From an uncultured Silvanigrella sp. (GTDB lineage: Bacteria; Bdellovibrionota_B; Oligoflexia; Silvanigrellales; Silvanigrellaceae): a stretch of DNA of 57,978 nt. Made by a program: the position numbers and the translations under genes. The notes under the pieces are model-generated. The model was not told the origin of the DNA. It worked only from the letters and a program-made list of their open reading frames with translations, and ran no database searches. The stretch is from assembly GCA_903933385.1 (NCBI GenBank), contig CAIZJW010000267.1:1-57978 (forward strand). The letters run 5' to 3'. Position 1 is the first letter of the stretch, and each line of letters opens with the position of its first letter. Of this stretch, positions 10,166 to 21,400 are shown one piece after another.

Positions 10166-10645
10166 TCATTTACGCGCGTTGACGTATTCTTCACGTGTTG
10201 TCAGCTGACGCAGTCCTGAAAATGTTGCTTTAACAACGTTGTGAGGATTGCGGCTTCCTTGAATCTTAGCCATCAGGTTCGGAATTCCGGCAAGCTCAGC
10301 GATTGCACGCACAGCACTACCAGCAACAATTCCTGTACCATCTGGAGCTGGACTCATGAGGAGCTTACTCGCTCCAAATTTCGCCTGAACCATGAATGGA
10401 ATAGTTTGATTTTCGAGTGGAACACTCACCAAAGACTTTTTCGCCTGAGCGACTGCCTTACGAACAGCCTCGGGTACTTCGCCAGCTTTACCAAGGCCAA
10501 AACCTACGGTGCCTTCGCGATCGCCGACGACAACAAGAGCTGAAAAGCTCATGCGACGTCCACCCTTAACCGTCTTGGACACGCGGGCAACACTGACCAC
10601 GCGATCTTCAAAACGATCTTTCTTTTCTTCAGTTCTCACCTGCAT
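10166..10645 (-). CDS. rpsE: 30S ribosomal protein S5
   Basis: RVSKTVKGGRRMSFSALVVVGDREGTVGFGLGKAGEVPEA. Confidence 0.97.
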   Translation of the reverse strand: MQVRTEEKKDRFEDRVVSVARVSKTVKGGRRMSFSALVVVGDREGTVGFGLGKAGEVPEAVRKAVAQAKKSLVSVPLENQTIPFMVQAKFGASKLLMSPAPDGTGIVAGSAVRAIAELAGIPNLMAKIQGSRNPHNVVKATFSGLRQLTTREEYVNARK

Positions 10646-10665
10646 GACCTACTCCTTGACCTTCC

Positions 10666-11028
10666 TTAGAATTTCAAACCAGATTCACGTGCAGAGTCCG
10701 CAAGAACCTGGACGCGGCCGTGGTAGCTAAACCCGTTGCGATCAAAGACAACCTCAGTGAGGCCAATCTTCATCGCTCTTTCTGCGATAGTTGCTCCAAC
10801 TTTCTTGGCCATTTCCTTACCACGCAAACCGGTGGTTCGGATCGATGTTTCAAAAGAGGTGGCCGACGCCAAAACCTTTTGGGCATTGTCATCGATCAAC
10901 TGCACTTGGATGTGCCGAGCGCTTCTGAAAATACATAGGCGTGGCCGGCTGAGGTCAGCCAAGCGACGACGCCAAAAGCGCATCTTTCGAAGCTCACGCA
11001 CACGACGCCTGTTCACAACACGATACAT
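10666..11028 (-). CDS. rplR: 50S ribosomal protein L18
   Basis: RPRLCIFRSARHIQVQLIDD...FDRNGFSYHGRVQVLADSARESGLKF. Confidence 0.96.
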   Translation of the reverse strand: MYRVVNRRRVRELRKMRFWRRRLADLSRPRLCIFRSARHIQVQLIDDNAQKVLASATSFETSIRTTGLRGKEMAKKVGATIAERAMKIGLTEVVFDRNGFSYHGRVQVLADSARESGLKF

Positions 11029-11075
11029 AAAGTTCTCCTCGAGGCCTGCTCACATACAGGCCCACACATTTACGT

Positions 11076-11612
11076 TCACTTCTTACCGGAAGATTTACCG
11101 ACCTTGGTTACAATCACTTCACCAACGTATCGGATTCCCTTGCCATGATAAGGCTCCGGTTCACGCACAGCACGAACTTGTGCTGCAACACGCCCTACGA
11201 GCTCTTTATCTGGACCAGCAACAACAACTTTACCAGCCTTATCGACATCGAAAGCTACACCAGCAGGTGGAACCATACTCACTGGGTGAGAATAACCAAC
11301 TGTCAGCGTGAGGTTCTTCCCAGCCATCGCAGCGCGGTAACCAGTACCCACGAGCTCAAGCTGACGCGAAAAACCAGTTGTTACACCCTCGACCATATTC
11401 GCGAGGAGAGTTCTGTAGAGGCCCCAGAAATTGGCGCCATCTTCAATCGCGGGTTGAACAGCAATCTCAGCGCCAGTTTGGCTGAGATTGATTCGGCCGA
11501 AAGTATCGCGCTTCAAAGCACCCTTCGGTCCATTTACTTCGAGAACGGGGCCGTTCAATTTGACGGTCACTCCGTTCGGAATCTTAATAGGCTGTTTGCC
11601 AATTCTTGACAT
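11076..11612 (-). CDS. rplF: 50S ribosomal protein L6
   Basis: MSRIGKQPIKIPNGV...EPYHGKGIRYVGE. Confidence 0.97.
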   Translation of the reverse strand: MSRIGKQPIKIPNGVTVKLNGPVLEVNGPKGALKRDTFGRINLSQTGAEIAVQPAIEDGANFWGLYRTLLANMVEGVTTGFSRQLELVGTGYRAAMAGKNLTLTVGYSHPVSMVPPAGVAFDVDKAGKVVVAGPDKELVGRVAAQVRAVREPEPYHGKGIRYVGEVIVTKVGKSSGKK

Positions 11613-11641
11613 AAATCACTCTCACTTCCTGCGGCTTCAGA

Positions 11642-12040
11642 TCACCAAACCTGAGCCAATACTTCACCGCCAACCTTCTCTGCACGTGCAGTAACGTCAG
11701 TCATGACGCCCTTTGGTGTAGAGAGAATTGCGAGACCCAATCCAGCGCGCACAGGCTTAAGCTTGGCAACGCTGGAGTAAACACGGCAGCCTGGCTTCGA
11801 AATTCGGGACAAGCCGCGAATCGCAGGAGCTCCAGATTCGCTGTACTTGACCGCGATCTTGATCTTTCCTTGGCCATTATCACGAATCAAACGAAAACCG
11901 CGGATGAATCCTTCAGCTTCGAGAATTTTCGTGACATCGACTTTCAACTTGCTCGCAGGAACAACCGCATAACGGAGTCCGGCACGACTCGCGTTACGTA
12001 CGCGAGTCAACATGTCTGCAATAGGATCTGTTGTATTCAT
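11642..12040 (-). CDS. rpsH: 30S ribosomal protein S8
   Basis: MNTTDPIADMLTRVRNASRAG...ILSTPKGVMTD. Confidence 0.97.
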   Translation of the reverse strand: MNTTDPIADMLTRVRNASRAGLRYAVVPASKLKVDVTKILEAEGFIRGFRLIRDNGQGKIKIAVKYSESGAPAIRGLSRISKPGCRVYSSVAKLKPVRAGLGLAILSTPKGVMTDVTARAEKVGGEVLAQVW

Positions 12041-12051
12041 ATCAATTCACC

Positions 12052-12237
12052 TCACCAGCTGGCCTTGATCATGCCTGGAATCTGGCCATTGAGCGCCAGC
12101 TTTCTCAAACACAAACGGCAAACACCGAAATCACGGTAGAAAGCTCTAGCACGTCCACATTGGCCGCAACGGTTGTGCGCGCGCGTGGAGAACTTGGGTT
12201 TCTTATTCGCTTTATTGATCATTGCTAAGCGTGCCAT
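12052..12237 (-). CDS. rpsN: 30S ribosomal protein S14 (zinc-type)
   Basis: 61 aa; [25 protein letters not shown]. Confidence 0.96.
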   Translation of the reverse strand: MARLAMINKANKKPKFSTRAHNRCGQCGRARAFYRDFGVCRLCLRKLALNGQIPGMIKASW

Positions 12238-12247
12238 CGTTCAAACC

Positions 12248-12886
12248 TCACTTACGGAATGGCATGTCGAGAAGTCCGAGCAGCTCGCGCGCGGCTTCAT
12301 CGGTCTTCGCAGACGTAACGATTGTGATACTCAGGCCACGGGATTTGTCGACCTTGTCAGCCTCTATTTCAGGGAAGATAATTTGCTCGCGGAGCCCCAA
12401 CGAGTAGTTACCACGCCCATCAAAACTATTGAGGGAGATGCCACGGAAGTCACGAACTCGCGGAAGAGCAACATTCACGAGACGATCATAAAATTCAAAC
12501 ATTCTTTCGCGACGCAGCGTTACAGATGCGCCGATAGGCATACCTGCGCGCAACTTAAATGACGCGATGGATTTCTTCGCGCGAGTGATCTGAGGTTTTT
12601 GGCCTGTGATCATTTCGAGCTCGGCAGCTGCATATTCCAGCGCCTTAATATTTTGAGTTGCTTCGCCTTGGCAAGTATTGACAACAATCTTCACGAGCTT
12701 TGGAAGCTCCATGGGATTTGTGTCTTTGTGACGCTGCTTGAGCTCCGGAAGGACGCTCTCACTGAACTTAACTTGGTAGCGAGGCTTCGCTCCCTTAACG
12801 TGCTCTCCGCGTGCCACGGTGGCCGCTGCGTCAGCACCTTTCTTGCCGCCAGCTTTCTTAGCTGGTGCGTTCTTATCGGTAGCCAT
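12248..12886 (-). CDS. rplE: 50S ribosomal protein L5 with basic N-terminal extension
   Basis: L5 core ([20 protein letters not shown]...[26 protein letters not shown]) preceded by about 35 aa rich in Ala/Lys. Confidence 0.95.
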   Translation of the reverse strand: MATDKNAPAKKAGGKKGADAAATVARGEHVKGAKPRYQVKFSESVLPELKQRHKDTNPMELPKLVKIVVNTCQGEATQNIKALEYAAAELEMITGQKPQITRAKKSIASFKLRAGMPIGASVTLRRERMFEFYDRLVNVALPRVRDFRGISLNSFDGRGNYSLGLREQIIFPEIEADKVDKSRGLSITIVTSAKTDEAARELLGLLDMPFRK

Positions 12887-12888
12887 AA

Positions 12889-13266
12889 TTACAAGACCTC
12901 CGGAGCGAGACTGACGATTTTGCCACAGTTACGAGCACGAAGTTCGCGCGCGACTGGTCCGAAAATACGCGTACCAATTGGCTCGCGCTCATTCTTCATG
13001 ATTTTCACAAGTACAGCTGCATTTTCATCAAAGCGAATACTCGAGCCATCAGCGCGCGAGACTTCTTTTCTGCATCTGACTAGGATGGCCTTGTGAACTT
13101 CACCTTTCTTCACACGGCCTCCCGGCACAGCATCTCTGACCGAAACGACGACTAGGTCACCAACGCGAGCGTAACGGCGGTGAGAACCGCCCATGACGCG
13201 GATTACGTTGAGTGATCGCGCTCCGCTATTATCAGCTGCTACCAGGATGGATTCCGGTTGAATCAC
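12889..13266 (-). CDS. rplN: 50S ribosomal protein L14
   Basis: GTG start at 13266 ([33 protein letters not shown]); the track ORF extends further upstream. Confidence 0.95.
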   Translation of the reverse strand: MIQPESILVAADNSGARSLNVIRVMGGSHRRYARVGDLVVVSVRDAVPGGRVKKGEVHKAILVRCRKEVSRADGSSIRFDENAAVLVKIMKNEREPIGTRIFGPVARELRARNCGKIVSLAPEVL

Positions 13267-13292
13267 GATACACCTCTCAAAATTCTCAACGA

Positions 13293-13547
13293 TTAAATTA
13301 CGGAAACGACTTTCCAGCTCTTTGTCTTCGAAATACGGCGGCAAGGAAGAATCATCACTTCTTTACCAACCAAAACCTTCGCTTCACTAGCATCAACGTG
13401 CAGCGAAATCTCGCGTTGAAGACGTTTGCCATAGCGAGGAGCCACGACCACGCGTGGAACTTCAACTTTGGCCGTCTTGCCGTCCTTGGAGAGTCCGACA
13501 ACGCGAGCTCTCACAGGGTTCTTCGTCACTTTATCTGTTGTTGTCAC
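13293..13547 (-). CDS. rpsQ: 30S ribosomal protein S17
   Basis: [41 protein letters not shown]. Confidence 0.93.
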   Translation of the reverse strand: MTTTDKVTKNPVRARVVGLSKDGKTAKVEVPRVVVAPRYGKRLQREISLHVDASEAKVLVGKEVMILPCRRISKTKSWKVVSVI

Positions 13548-13557
13548 GGCCTACTCC

Positions 13558-13755
13558 TCACTTCTTCTTTTGGATGGCACTTGCTGTGCGGCCCAACGCG
13601 CGAATTTCGCGGCGGAGCTGAACAGGACCTTTGCCAGACTGGATCATGCTGGGATCAAGTGACACGCGAAACTTCACGAGTTCACTTGCCAGCTCTTTTC
13701 TGCGAGCAGCAGCATCAGCGGCAGAAACAGTTTCTTTTGATTTCTTCGAGCTCAT
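13558..13755 (-). CDS. rpmC: 50S ribosomal protein L29
   Basis: KELASELVKFRVSLDPSMIQSGKGPVQLRREIRALGR; position between rplP and rpsQ. Confidence 0.9.
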   Translation of the reverse strand: MSSKKSKETVSAADAAARRKELASELVKFRVSLDPSMIQSGKGPVQLRREIRALGRTASAIQKKK

Positions 13756-14180
13756 TAGACCTCCCAAACTTTCGCAGCACGCGAGACAACTCGCGTTTTG
13801 AACGGGAGCTTCGCTGCAGCAAGCGCAAAAGCTTCTTGCGCTAGATTTTCAGGAATACCCTGAATTTCAAAAACAACGCGTCCCGCACGAATCGGAGCAA
13901 CCCAGTGATCCAAGCCACCTTTACCGGATCCCATTCGGGTTTCAGCCGGCTTCTTAGTGATTGGCTTATCGGGGAAAACCCGAATCCACACCTTACCACC
14001 ACGCTTAATGTGTCGAGTCAAGGCAATTCGACTTGCTTCGATCTGTCGAGAGCTCAACTTTCCAGGCTCAACAGCCTGGAGAGCGTAATCGCCGAAGTCG
14101 ACGGTGTTACAGCGATCCGCAACACCCTTAATACGTCCCTTGTGGGACTTACGAAATTTAACTTTCTTTGGAGCCAACAT
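13755..14180 (-). CDS. rplP: 50S ribosomal protein L16
   Basis: [19 protein letters not shown]...[29 protein letters not shown]. Confidence 0.97.
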   Translation of the reverse strand: MLAPKKVKFRKSHKGRIKGVADRCNTVDFGDYALQAVEPGKLSSRQIEASRIALTRHIKRGGKVWIRVFPDKPITKKPAETRMGSGKGGLDHWVAPIRAGRVVFEIQGIPENLAQEAFALAAAKLPFKTRVVSRAAKVWEV

Positions 14181-14186
14181 TGTGCA

Positions 14187-14879
14187 TCACTCCTCATTCG
14201 AGCGAGGCGTACGGCTTTCCTTGCCTGGAACAGCCTTGCCAAAGATTTCACTTTTAAAAATCCACACCTTAACGCCGATAAGACCGAACGTGGTGAGGGC
14301 TTCTGCAGTTGCGTAATCAATGTCCGCACGGAGTGTATGAAGCGGCACGCGGCCTTCCATATACCACTCTGTACGAGCCATTTCCGCGCCATTGAGTCGA
14401 CCGGAAACGCGAACCTTGATGCCTTTAGCGCCTGCCTTCATTGCTGACTGCATGACTTTTCGCATCGCACGGCGGAAGGAAATGCGTTTCTCAAGCTGCT
14501 GAGCAACATTGAGTGCGCTCCACTGTGCATTGGTATCGGCATTCTTCACTTCGAAGATGTCGACCTTTATCGCGCGCTCGGGCTGCTTCAACAGACTCTT
14601 AATTTCGTCTCTCAAAGTTTCAATGCCCTTGCCTTGCTTACCGATAATTCGTCCAGGCTTAGCTGTGTAGATTTTAACAAGCAGTTGCTTTGCAGCACGC
14701 TCAATCTCAATCTTTGACACACCCGCAACATCAACGGAGCCGTACTTTTTCGTAATAAACTTACGAACGTTCAGATCTTCGTTAAGATAGCGCGCGAAAT
14801 CGCGCTGACTGTACCACCGGGAATCCCATGTCTTGTTGATTCCCAAACGCAATCCAATTGGATTTACTTTTTGTCCCAC
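14187..14879 (-). CDS. rpsC: 30S ribosomal protein S3
   Basis: GTG start, [42 protein letters not shown]. Confidence 0.96.
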   Translation of the reverse strand: MGQKVNPIGLRLGINKTWDSRWYSQRDFARYLNEDLNVRKFITKKYGSVDVAGVSKIEIERAAKQLLVKIYTAKPGRIIGKQGKGIETLRDEIKSLLKQPERAIKVDIFEVKNADTNAQWSALNVAQQLEKRISFRRAMRKVMQSAMKAGAKGIKVRVSGRLNGAEMARTEWYMEGRVPLHTLRADIDYATAEALTTFGLIGVKVWIFKSEIFGKAVPGKESRTPRSNEE

Positions 14880-14892
14880 TGCAAATCCCCTC

Positions 14893-15216
14893 TCAACCAA
14901 GTGCCAAGCGCACTGTTAGGTGCGAAGTCTTCTTTACAACAGGCGATGCACGGCCTTGTGCCCGAGGCATAAAAGTCGTACGGCGCGGACCTTCGTTCAC
15001 CACCAAGTCAGCCACAACCGCGTTGGATGCAAGCTCTTTTGGGAGCTGCGCCATCGCAGATTTAATTAATTTAATAGTTGCCACCGATCCTGCGCGACGT
15101 TCAGCGCTCAGAAGTGCAACAGCAGCAGCTGCAGTTTTGCCCTTAACCAAAGGGCGAAGCAGTCGCGCTTTGCGGGGTGTGCACCGTGCAGCGTAATGCG
15201 TAGCTTTCGCGTTCAT
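14893..15216 (-). CDS. rplV: 50S ribosomal protein L22
   Basis: [27 protein letters not shown]...[20 protein letters not shown]. Confidence 0.95.
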   Translation of the reverse strand: MNAKATHYAARCTPRKARLLRPLVKGKTAAAAVALLSAERRAGSVATIKLIKSAMAQLPKELASNAVVADLVVNEGPRRTTFMPRAQGRASPVVKKTSHLTVRLALG

Positions 15217-15226
15217 ATCACTCCCC

Positions 15227-15502
15227 TCACTTCTTCTTCGCTGCCTTCTTATCGGCACCATGACCGAAGAAGGTCCGAGTTGGCGCAAACTCACCGAGCT
15301 TGTGTCCAACCATGTTTTCATTAACGTAAACAGGAACGAACTTCTTGCCGTTGTGCACGGCGAAAGTCAAACCAACAAAATCTGGAACGATTGTCGAGCG
15401 TCGGCTCCAGGTCTTGATGACCTTACCTGCGCCCTTATTCTTCTCAGCCGCCTTCACGAGGTAGCCATCGACAAATGGTCCCTTTTTTAACGAACGTGGC
15501 AT
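15227..15502 (-). CDS. rpsS: 30S ribosomal protein S19
   Basis: [18 protein letters not shown]...[32 protein letters not shown]. Confidence 0.97.
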   Translation of the reverse strand: MPRSLKKGPFVDGYLVKAAEKNKGAGKVIKTWSRRSTIVPDFVGLTFAVHNGKKFVPVYVNENMVGHKLGEFAPTRTFFGHGADKKAAKKK

Positions 15503-15516
15503 AAATCAAACCCCTC

Positions 15517-16350
<834 letters not shown>

Positions 16351-16402
16351 AAACCTCTCCTAATGGCGCGATAGCGAGGTAATTATCCGCGCCTCCTGTT
16401 GA

Positions 16403-16729
16403 TTACTTTCCTTGCTCAGCCGCTTCACCGACCAAACCAGCCACTGGCAGAGTTTGACCTTCTTTCAACCGAACATATGCCTTCTTAAAGTTTGGAGCCT
16501 TCACAGTCACAGGACCAGCAGACTTGCTGCGAGCCTTGCGTGCAATACGGCCACGAACGATTGCGGTGTTCACATCAAGAACATCAACACCGAAAACGCT
16601 TTTGACAGCCTTGCTGACGTCAGCCTTGGTAGCCTTCTTCGCTACTTTAAGTGCGAAGACATTTTGAGCAGAAAGCGTCACCGCTTTCTCACTCAGAATA
16701 GAACCGAGAATCACGAGATCAGAACGCAT
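16403..16729 (-). CDS. rplW: 50S ribosomal protein L23
   Basis: LSEKAVTLSAQNVFALKVAKKATKADVSKAVKSVFGVDVLDVNT. Confidence 0.94.
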   Translation of the reverse strand: MRSDLVILGSILSEKAVTLSAQNVFALKVAKKATKADVSKAVKSVFGVDVLDVNTAIVRGRIARKARSKSAGPVTVKAPNFKKAYVRLKEGQTLPVAGLVGEAAEQGK

Positions 16730-16740
16730 CTCTCACCCCT

Positions 16741-17352
16741 TTACTTTGTGAGACGGCGAGAGAGGATTTCCATCGCCTCTCCAGTCGCGACAAGTTTACG
16801 GCTCTCGACGATATCAAGAGCTGTGACTTGTTCTGGTTTAACGAGCACTACGCCGCGGATATTACGAATCGCGCGCAGCGTGGTTTCCGATGGATTGGAA
16901 AGACAAACCAAAACCTTGCCGTAGTTTTCATCGATTGGCTTGAAAAACTTATAAGCGTCTTTGGTTTTGCCAGATGGAATTTCAAGAGCACCCGTGAAAA
17001 CCTTGCCTGCCTTAACTCGATGAGCAAGAGCAATTTGCAAAGCAACGATAGCCATCTTGGTTGGGATAGACTCACGATAATCGCGAGCCTTTGGACCATG
17101 AGCCACACCACCACCAACGTGGAGAGGAGAGACAAATGAACCGCGACGTGCGCTACCTGTTTTTTTCTGTTTGAATGGTTTCTTGCCAGTTGAAGTGACC
17201 ATCGCGCGAGTCTTAACGCCGACGGTACCCTGGCGACGGTTCGCGCGGTAAGCCTTGACAACCTGCCAAAGTGTGCCTTCGTTTTTCTCAGCACCTTCCG
17301 CTAACCAACTTGGTAATGTGTTTACTTGTGACAACATCTCAGTATTCCTCAC
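16741..17352 (-). CDS. rplD: 50S ribosomal protein L4
   Basis: AYRANRRQGTVGVKTRAMVTSTGKKPFKQKKTGSARRGSFVSPLHVGGGVAHGPKARDY. Confidence 0.95.
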   Translation of the reverse strand: MRNTEMLSQVNTLPSWLAEGAEKNEGTLWQVVKAYRANRRQGTVGVKTRAMVTSTGKKPFKQKKTGSARRGSFVSPLHVGGGVAHGPKARDYRESIPTKMAIVALQIALAHRVKAGKVFTGALEIPSGKTKDAYKFFKPIDENYGKVLVCLSNPSETTLRAIRNIRGVVLVKPEQVTALDIVESRKLVATGEAMEILSRRLTK

Positions 17353-17360
17353 TCGCCTAA

Positions 17361-17912
17361 TTAAATGAATACGAGGCCGCCGCGAGGTCCAGGCACGCCA
17401 CCGACAACAGCAAGAATTGACTCCTCGCTGGACCAGTACGCAACTTCAACCTTACGCAGGGTGACTTGTGCATCGCCATGATGACCGGGCAGGCGCTTAC
17501 CCTTTGGTGTACGACCTGGTTCGGTACGCATACCAACTGATCCCGGTGCACGATGAAAACGGCTACCATGGCTCGCAGGACCACCAGCAAAACCGTGACG
17601 AGTCACAGCATCCTGGAAACCTTTACCCTTGGAGATTCCGGTCAGTTTAAGAAGTTGGCCTGCATTGAGATTAGGCGAGGTAACTGTTGAGCCAACTGGA
17701 AAGTCGGCCGCATTGTCTACAGTCCATCCACGAGTGGTCTTCTTTTTCACGCCGGTGTCGTATTCAACAACAACAAGCGTGCTCCCATCATGGAGACTTT
17801 CGTGACGAACAACCTTAGCAGGTTGAAGGCGAAGGACAGTGACGCCCTGAGCCTCTCCAGCTTCAGTAAATGCACTGGTCATACCGACCTTAATAAATGC
17901 ATTACGAATCAT
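17361..17912 (-). CDS. rplC: 50S ribosomal protein L3
   Basis: LTGISKGKGFQDAVTRHGFAGGPASHGSRFHRAPGSVGMRTEPGRTPKGKRLPGHHG; start at MIRNAFIKVG. Confidence 0.95.
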   Translation of the reverse strand: MIRNAFIKVGMTSAFTEAGEAQGVTVLRLQPAKVVRHESLHDGSTLVVVEYDTGVKKKTTRGWTVDNAADFPVGSTVTSPNLNAGQLLKLTGISKGKGFQDAVTRHGFAGGPASHGSRFHRAPGSVGMRTEPGRTPKGKRLPGHHGDAQVTLRKVEVAYWSSEESILAVVGGVPGPRGGLVFI

Positions 17913-17994
17913 ATGACTTCCCTCGGACTGGATGCGAGCAATTCGCAGCGCCAGTTTGTAAAAGAACACATCGCTTTAAAGCGATGTGCCCGCG

Positions 17995-18306
17995 TTAGTA
18001 GAGATTGATCTCAACGTCAACACCAGCGGCAAGGTCGAGCTTCATGAGAGCATCGACTGTTTGCTGCTTTGGCTCGAGAAGATCGATCAGACGACGGTGC
18101 GTTCTGATTTCGAACTGTTCACGGGATTTTTTATCCACGTGAGGCGAGCGCAAAACAGTGTAACGGTTGATGATAGTAGGCATTGGGACTGGACCAGCGA
18201 CACGCGCACCAGTTCCTTTTGCTTTGTTAATAATTTGGGTAACGCTTTGATCGACAAGCGCTACATCATATCCCTTAAGACGAATCCGAATTTTTTGGCT
18301 TTCCAT
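17995..18306 (-). CDS. rpsJ: 30S ribosomal protein S10
   Basis: [44 protein letters not shown]. Confidence 0.97.
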   Translation of the reverse strand: MESQKIRIRLKGYDVALVDQSVTQIINKAKGTGARVAGPVPMPTIINRYTVLRSPHVDKKSREQFEIRTHRRLIDLLEPKQQTVDALMKLDLAAGVDVEINLY

Positions 18307-18401
18307 CTAGACATCTCCAAGCATGGGCCTCGACCCATATCCAACAGCTAAATCATTGTCAAGCAACTCTTTAAAAATAGACGCCACGCGAACTTCTTGA
18401 A

Positions 18402-18431
18402 TAAAAAAAACCCCGAGCTTTTCGCCCAGGG
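18402..18431 (-). terminator. Intrinsic terminator after rpoC
   Basis: Minus strand CCCTGGGC-gaaaa-GCTCGGGG followed by TTTTTTTT, downstream of the rpoC stop. Confidence 0.85.
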
Positions 18432-18460
18432 CCTTTCAAAAACCGATGAAGTCCAGAGAC

Positions 18461-21400
18461 TTATCGATAATTGTGTGCATGACCGCCCAAACGCGCAACC
18501 ATTGAGGGCGTAGAAGCCTCAATGATGGCTTCTGCGTCGAGAGTTTGGCCTTCTACGAACATGTCAACATGCTTGTAGAGTGCCACACCTGTACCCGCAG
18601 GAATCAAACGACCCATAATTACGTTTTCTTTCAGACCACGAAGGAGGTCGACTCGCCCAGACAGAGATGCCTCGGTAAGAACTTTAGTCGTTTCCTGGAA
18701 CGAGGCCGCCGAAATAAACGATTCTGTCGAGGATGCAGCTCGCGCAATTCCAAGAAGAAGCGGCTCTGCCACTGCTGGCCGGGCCCCACGAGCCACTGCA
18801 AGTTCATTTTGCTCTTCAAAAGTCCATTTCTCGACCTGAGCAGCAGGAAGAAACTCTGTATCTCCTGGATCCTTGATTTTTACGCGACGCAGCATCTGCT
18901 TGACGATAATTTCGATGTGCTTGTCATCGATTGGCACGCCTTGAAGCTTATAAACAGCCTGAATTTCGGAGACCAAGTAGCTTGCCAACGCTTTCTCGCC
19001 CAAAACCCTCAAAATATCGTGCGGGTTCAACGAACCATCAACAAGAGGCTCACCAGCGCGAATAAAGTCTCCCTCGGTCACAACAACGTGCCGGCCCTTG
19101 GGAATCAAATATTCTTTGTGATCGCCAATCTCAGGCTTCACAACCACACAGCGCTTGCCCTTCGTATCTTTGCCGAAGCTAACATAGCCATCGATTTCCG
19201 AGATGATTGCAAAAGTCCGACGTTTCTGAGCCAAGAAAAGCTCAGCAACGCGTGGCAAACCACCCGTAATGTCGCGAGTCTTAGCTTGTTCACGAGGAAT
19301 CTTAGAAAGAATGTCGCCAGGGAAGACTGCTTCGCCATCGGCAAACATGACTGTTGCACCGCTAGGAAGCAGATACTTCGCATCTCGAGTCTGCGAAATT
19401 TTAACTGCGGTCCCGGTCGAGTCTGTTACAAGAAGTGCAGGCTTAACCTTCGCATCACGTGTTTCAAGAATAACGCGACGTGAAATACCCGTCGTTTCCT
19501 CTTGACGCTCTTCGAAGGAAATCCCTTCTTCCATGTCAGAGTAGCGAACTTTACCGGCTACTTCCGCAACGATCACGACAGAGTGAGGATCCCATTCTAT
19601 CAACTGATCGCCCACCGCAACAGCTTGTCCATCTTTGACTAAAACCCTCGAACCATAGGGAATCGAGTGACGGTCGCGTTCGTTACCATCGAGGTCATAA
19701 ACAACGACTTCACCATTTCGACCCATGGCACGGAACCAGTTCTGATCTTTGCCCTTCTCCTTACCACGTACGAGGTTGGAGTTGAGAAGTTTAACTGTTC
19801 CTTCAACTTTGGCTTCATGAGACGACTGCTGAGCCTGTGTCGACGCCGCACCACCTTGGTGGAATGTACGCATTGTAAGCTGCGTGCCGGGCTCACCGAT
19901 TGATTGAGCAGCAATAACGCCTGCAGCTTCACCGACGTTCACAAGGTTGCCCGTTGCGAGATCTCGCCCATAGCATTTTGCACAAACACCACGACGCGTG
20001 CGGCACGTCAAAACTGAACGCACCTTAACGCGGTCAATCTTAGCTGCTTCAAGCTTGATGTTGACTTCTTCAGACATCTCTTCGTTTGCACGAACAATGA
20101 CTTCACCTGTTGTGCGGTTTTTTACGTCCTCGAGAGAAGTACGCCCCAGAATTCGGTTGCCCAATTTCTGAATAACTTCACCGCCATCAATCACCGGCGT
20201 CATTTCGATGCCGTCCATTGTTCCACAATCGTATTCAGAAACGATTGTGTCCTGAGCAACGTCGACCAACTGACGAGTCAAGTAACCAGATGAAGCCGTC
20301 TTGAGAGCTGTATCGGCTAGACCCTTACGAGCACCGTGCGTGTTAATGAAGTACTGCAACACCGTCAAACCTTCACGAAGGTTTGCTGTAATTGGAGTCT
20401 CAATAATTTCACCCGTGGCTTTGGCCATGAGTCCTCTCATACCAGCAAGCTGTCGCATCTGCGATTTGCTACCGCGGGCACCCGAATCGGCCATCATGAA
20501 AAGCGAGTTGAAGGACGGAATGACTGTGTCCTTGCCCTTTTCGTCTTTCACAACCTGAGTCGAGATTTGCTTGAACATGTATTCAGCAATGCTGTCCTGA
20601 ACTCGGGACCAAATATCGATGACCTTATTGTGACGCTCACCTTCGGTAATAAGACCTTGGTTATATTCCTCGTGAACCGTCCGCACATCTTCATGCGCAG
20701 TATTCAGAAGGGCAGCCTTTTCCTCGGGAATCACCATGTCCTTGATAGAAATAGAGATACCAGCCTGAGTTGCGTGGCGATAACCCAATTCGCGCAAAGC
20801 ATCAGCCAACAAGACAGTGTCTTTGGCTCCGCACAAACGGTAGGTTTCATTTACGAGTGCAGACAAACTCTTCTTATCCATTGCTTTGTTATATTTTTCA
20901 AAGAATGGAACTCGACGTGGGACAACTTCGCGAAGAATGACACGACCGACAGTTGTTTGCGTGAGAGACGTATCCCTATTGGACGCCCGCACGTAAACGC
21001 GTGAGTGAAGATCGATACGTCCGTGATCATAAGCAACACGAACCTCCGACAGGTCGGAGAACTTCATCCCGCTGCCTTTTGCTCCAACATTTTCACGGGT
21101 CAGATAGTAGAGACCGAGAACGATGTCTTTGGTGGGCTCAATAATCGGAGTACCATGCTGAGGCGAAAGAATGTTGTTCGTAGACATCATCAAGACCCGC
21201 GCTTCAATTTGCGCTTCGAGACTCAATGGCACGTGAACGCACATGGTATCGCCGTCGAAGTCCGCGTTAAACGCCTGACAAACGAGTGGATGAAGTTGAA
21301 GAGCTTTGCCCTCAACAAGAACAGGCTCAAAGCCCTGAATACCAAGACGGTGAAGTGTTGGCGCTCGGTTGAGCAGCACCGGGTGCTCTTTCGTTACTTC

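Noticed and set aside
13267-13344. Upstream part of the 151-aa rplN ORF as a real L14 extension
   Set aside because: Homology begins at VIQPES with a GTG start preceded by GAGAGGTGT; the upstream segment overlaps the rpsQ 3' end.
18545-19483. 312-aa plus-strand ORF antisense to rpoC
   Set aside because: Lies entirely within conserved rpoC; low-complexity Cys/Arg-rich translation with no family signature; spurious antisense frame.
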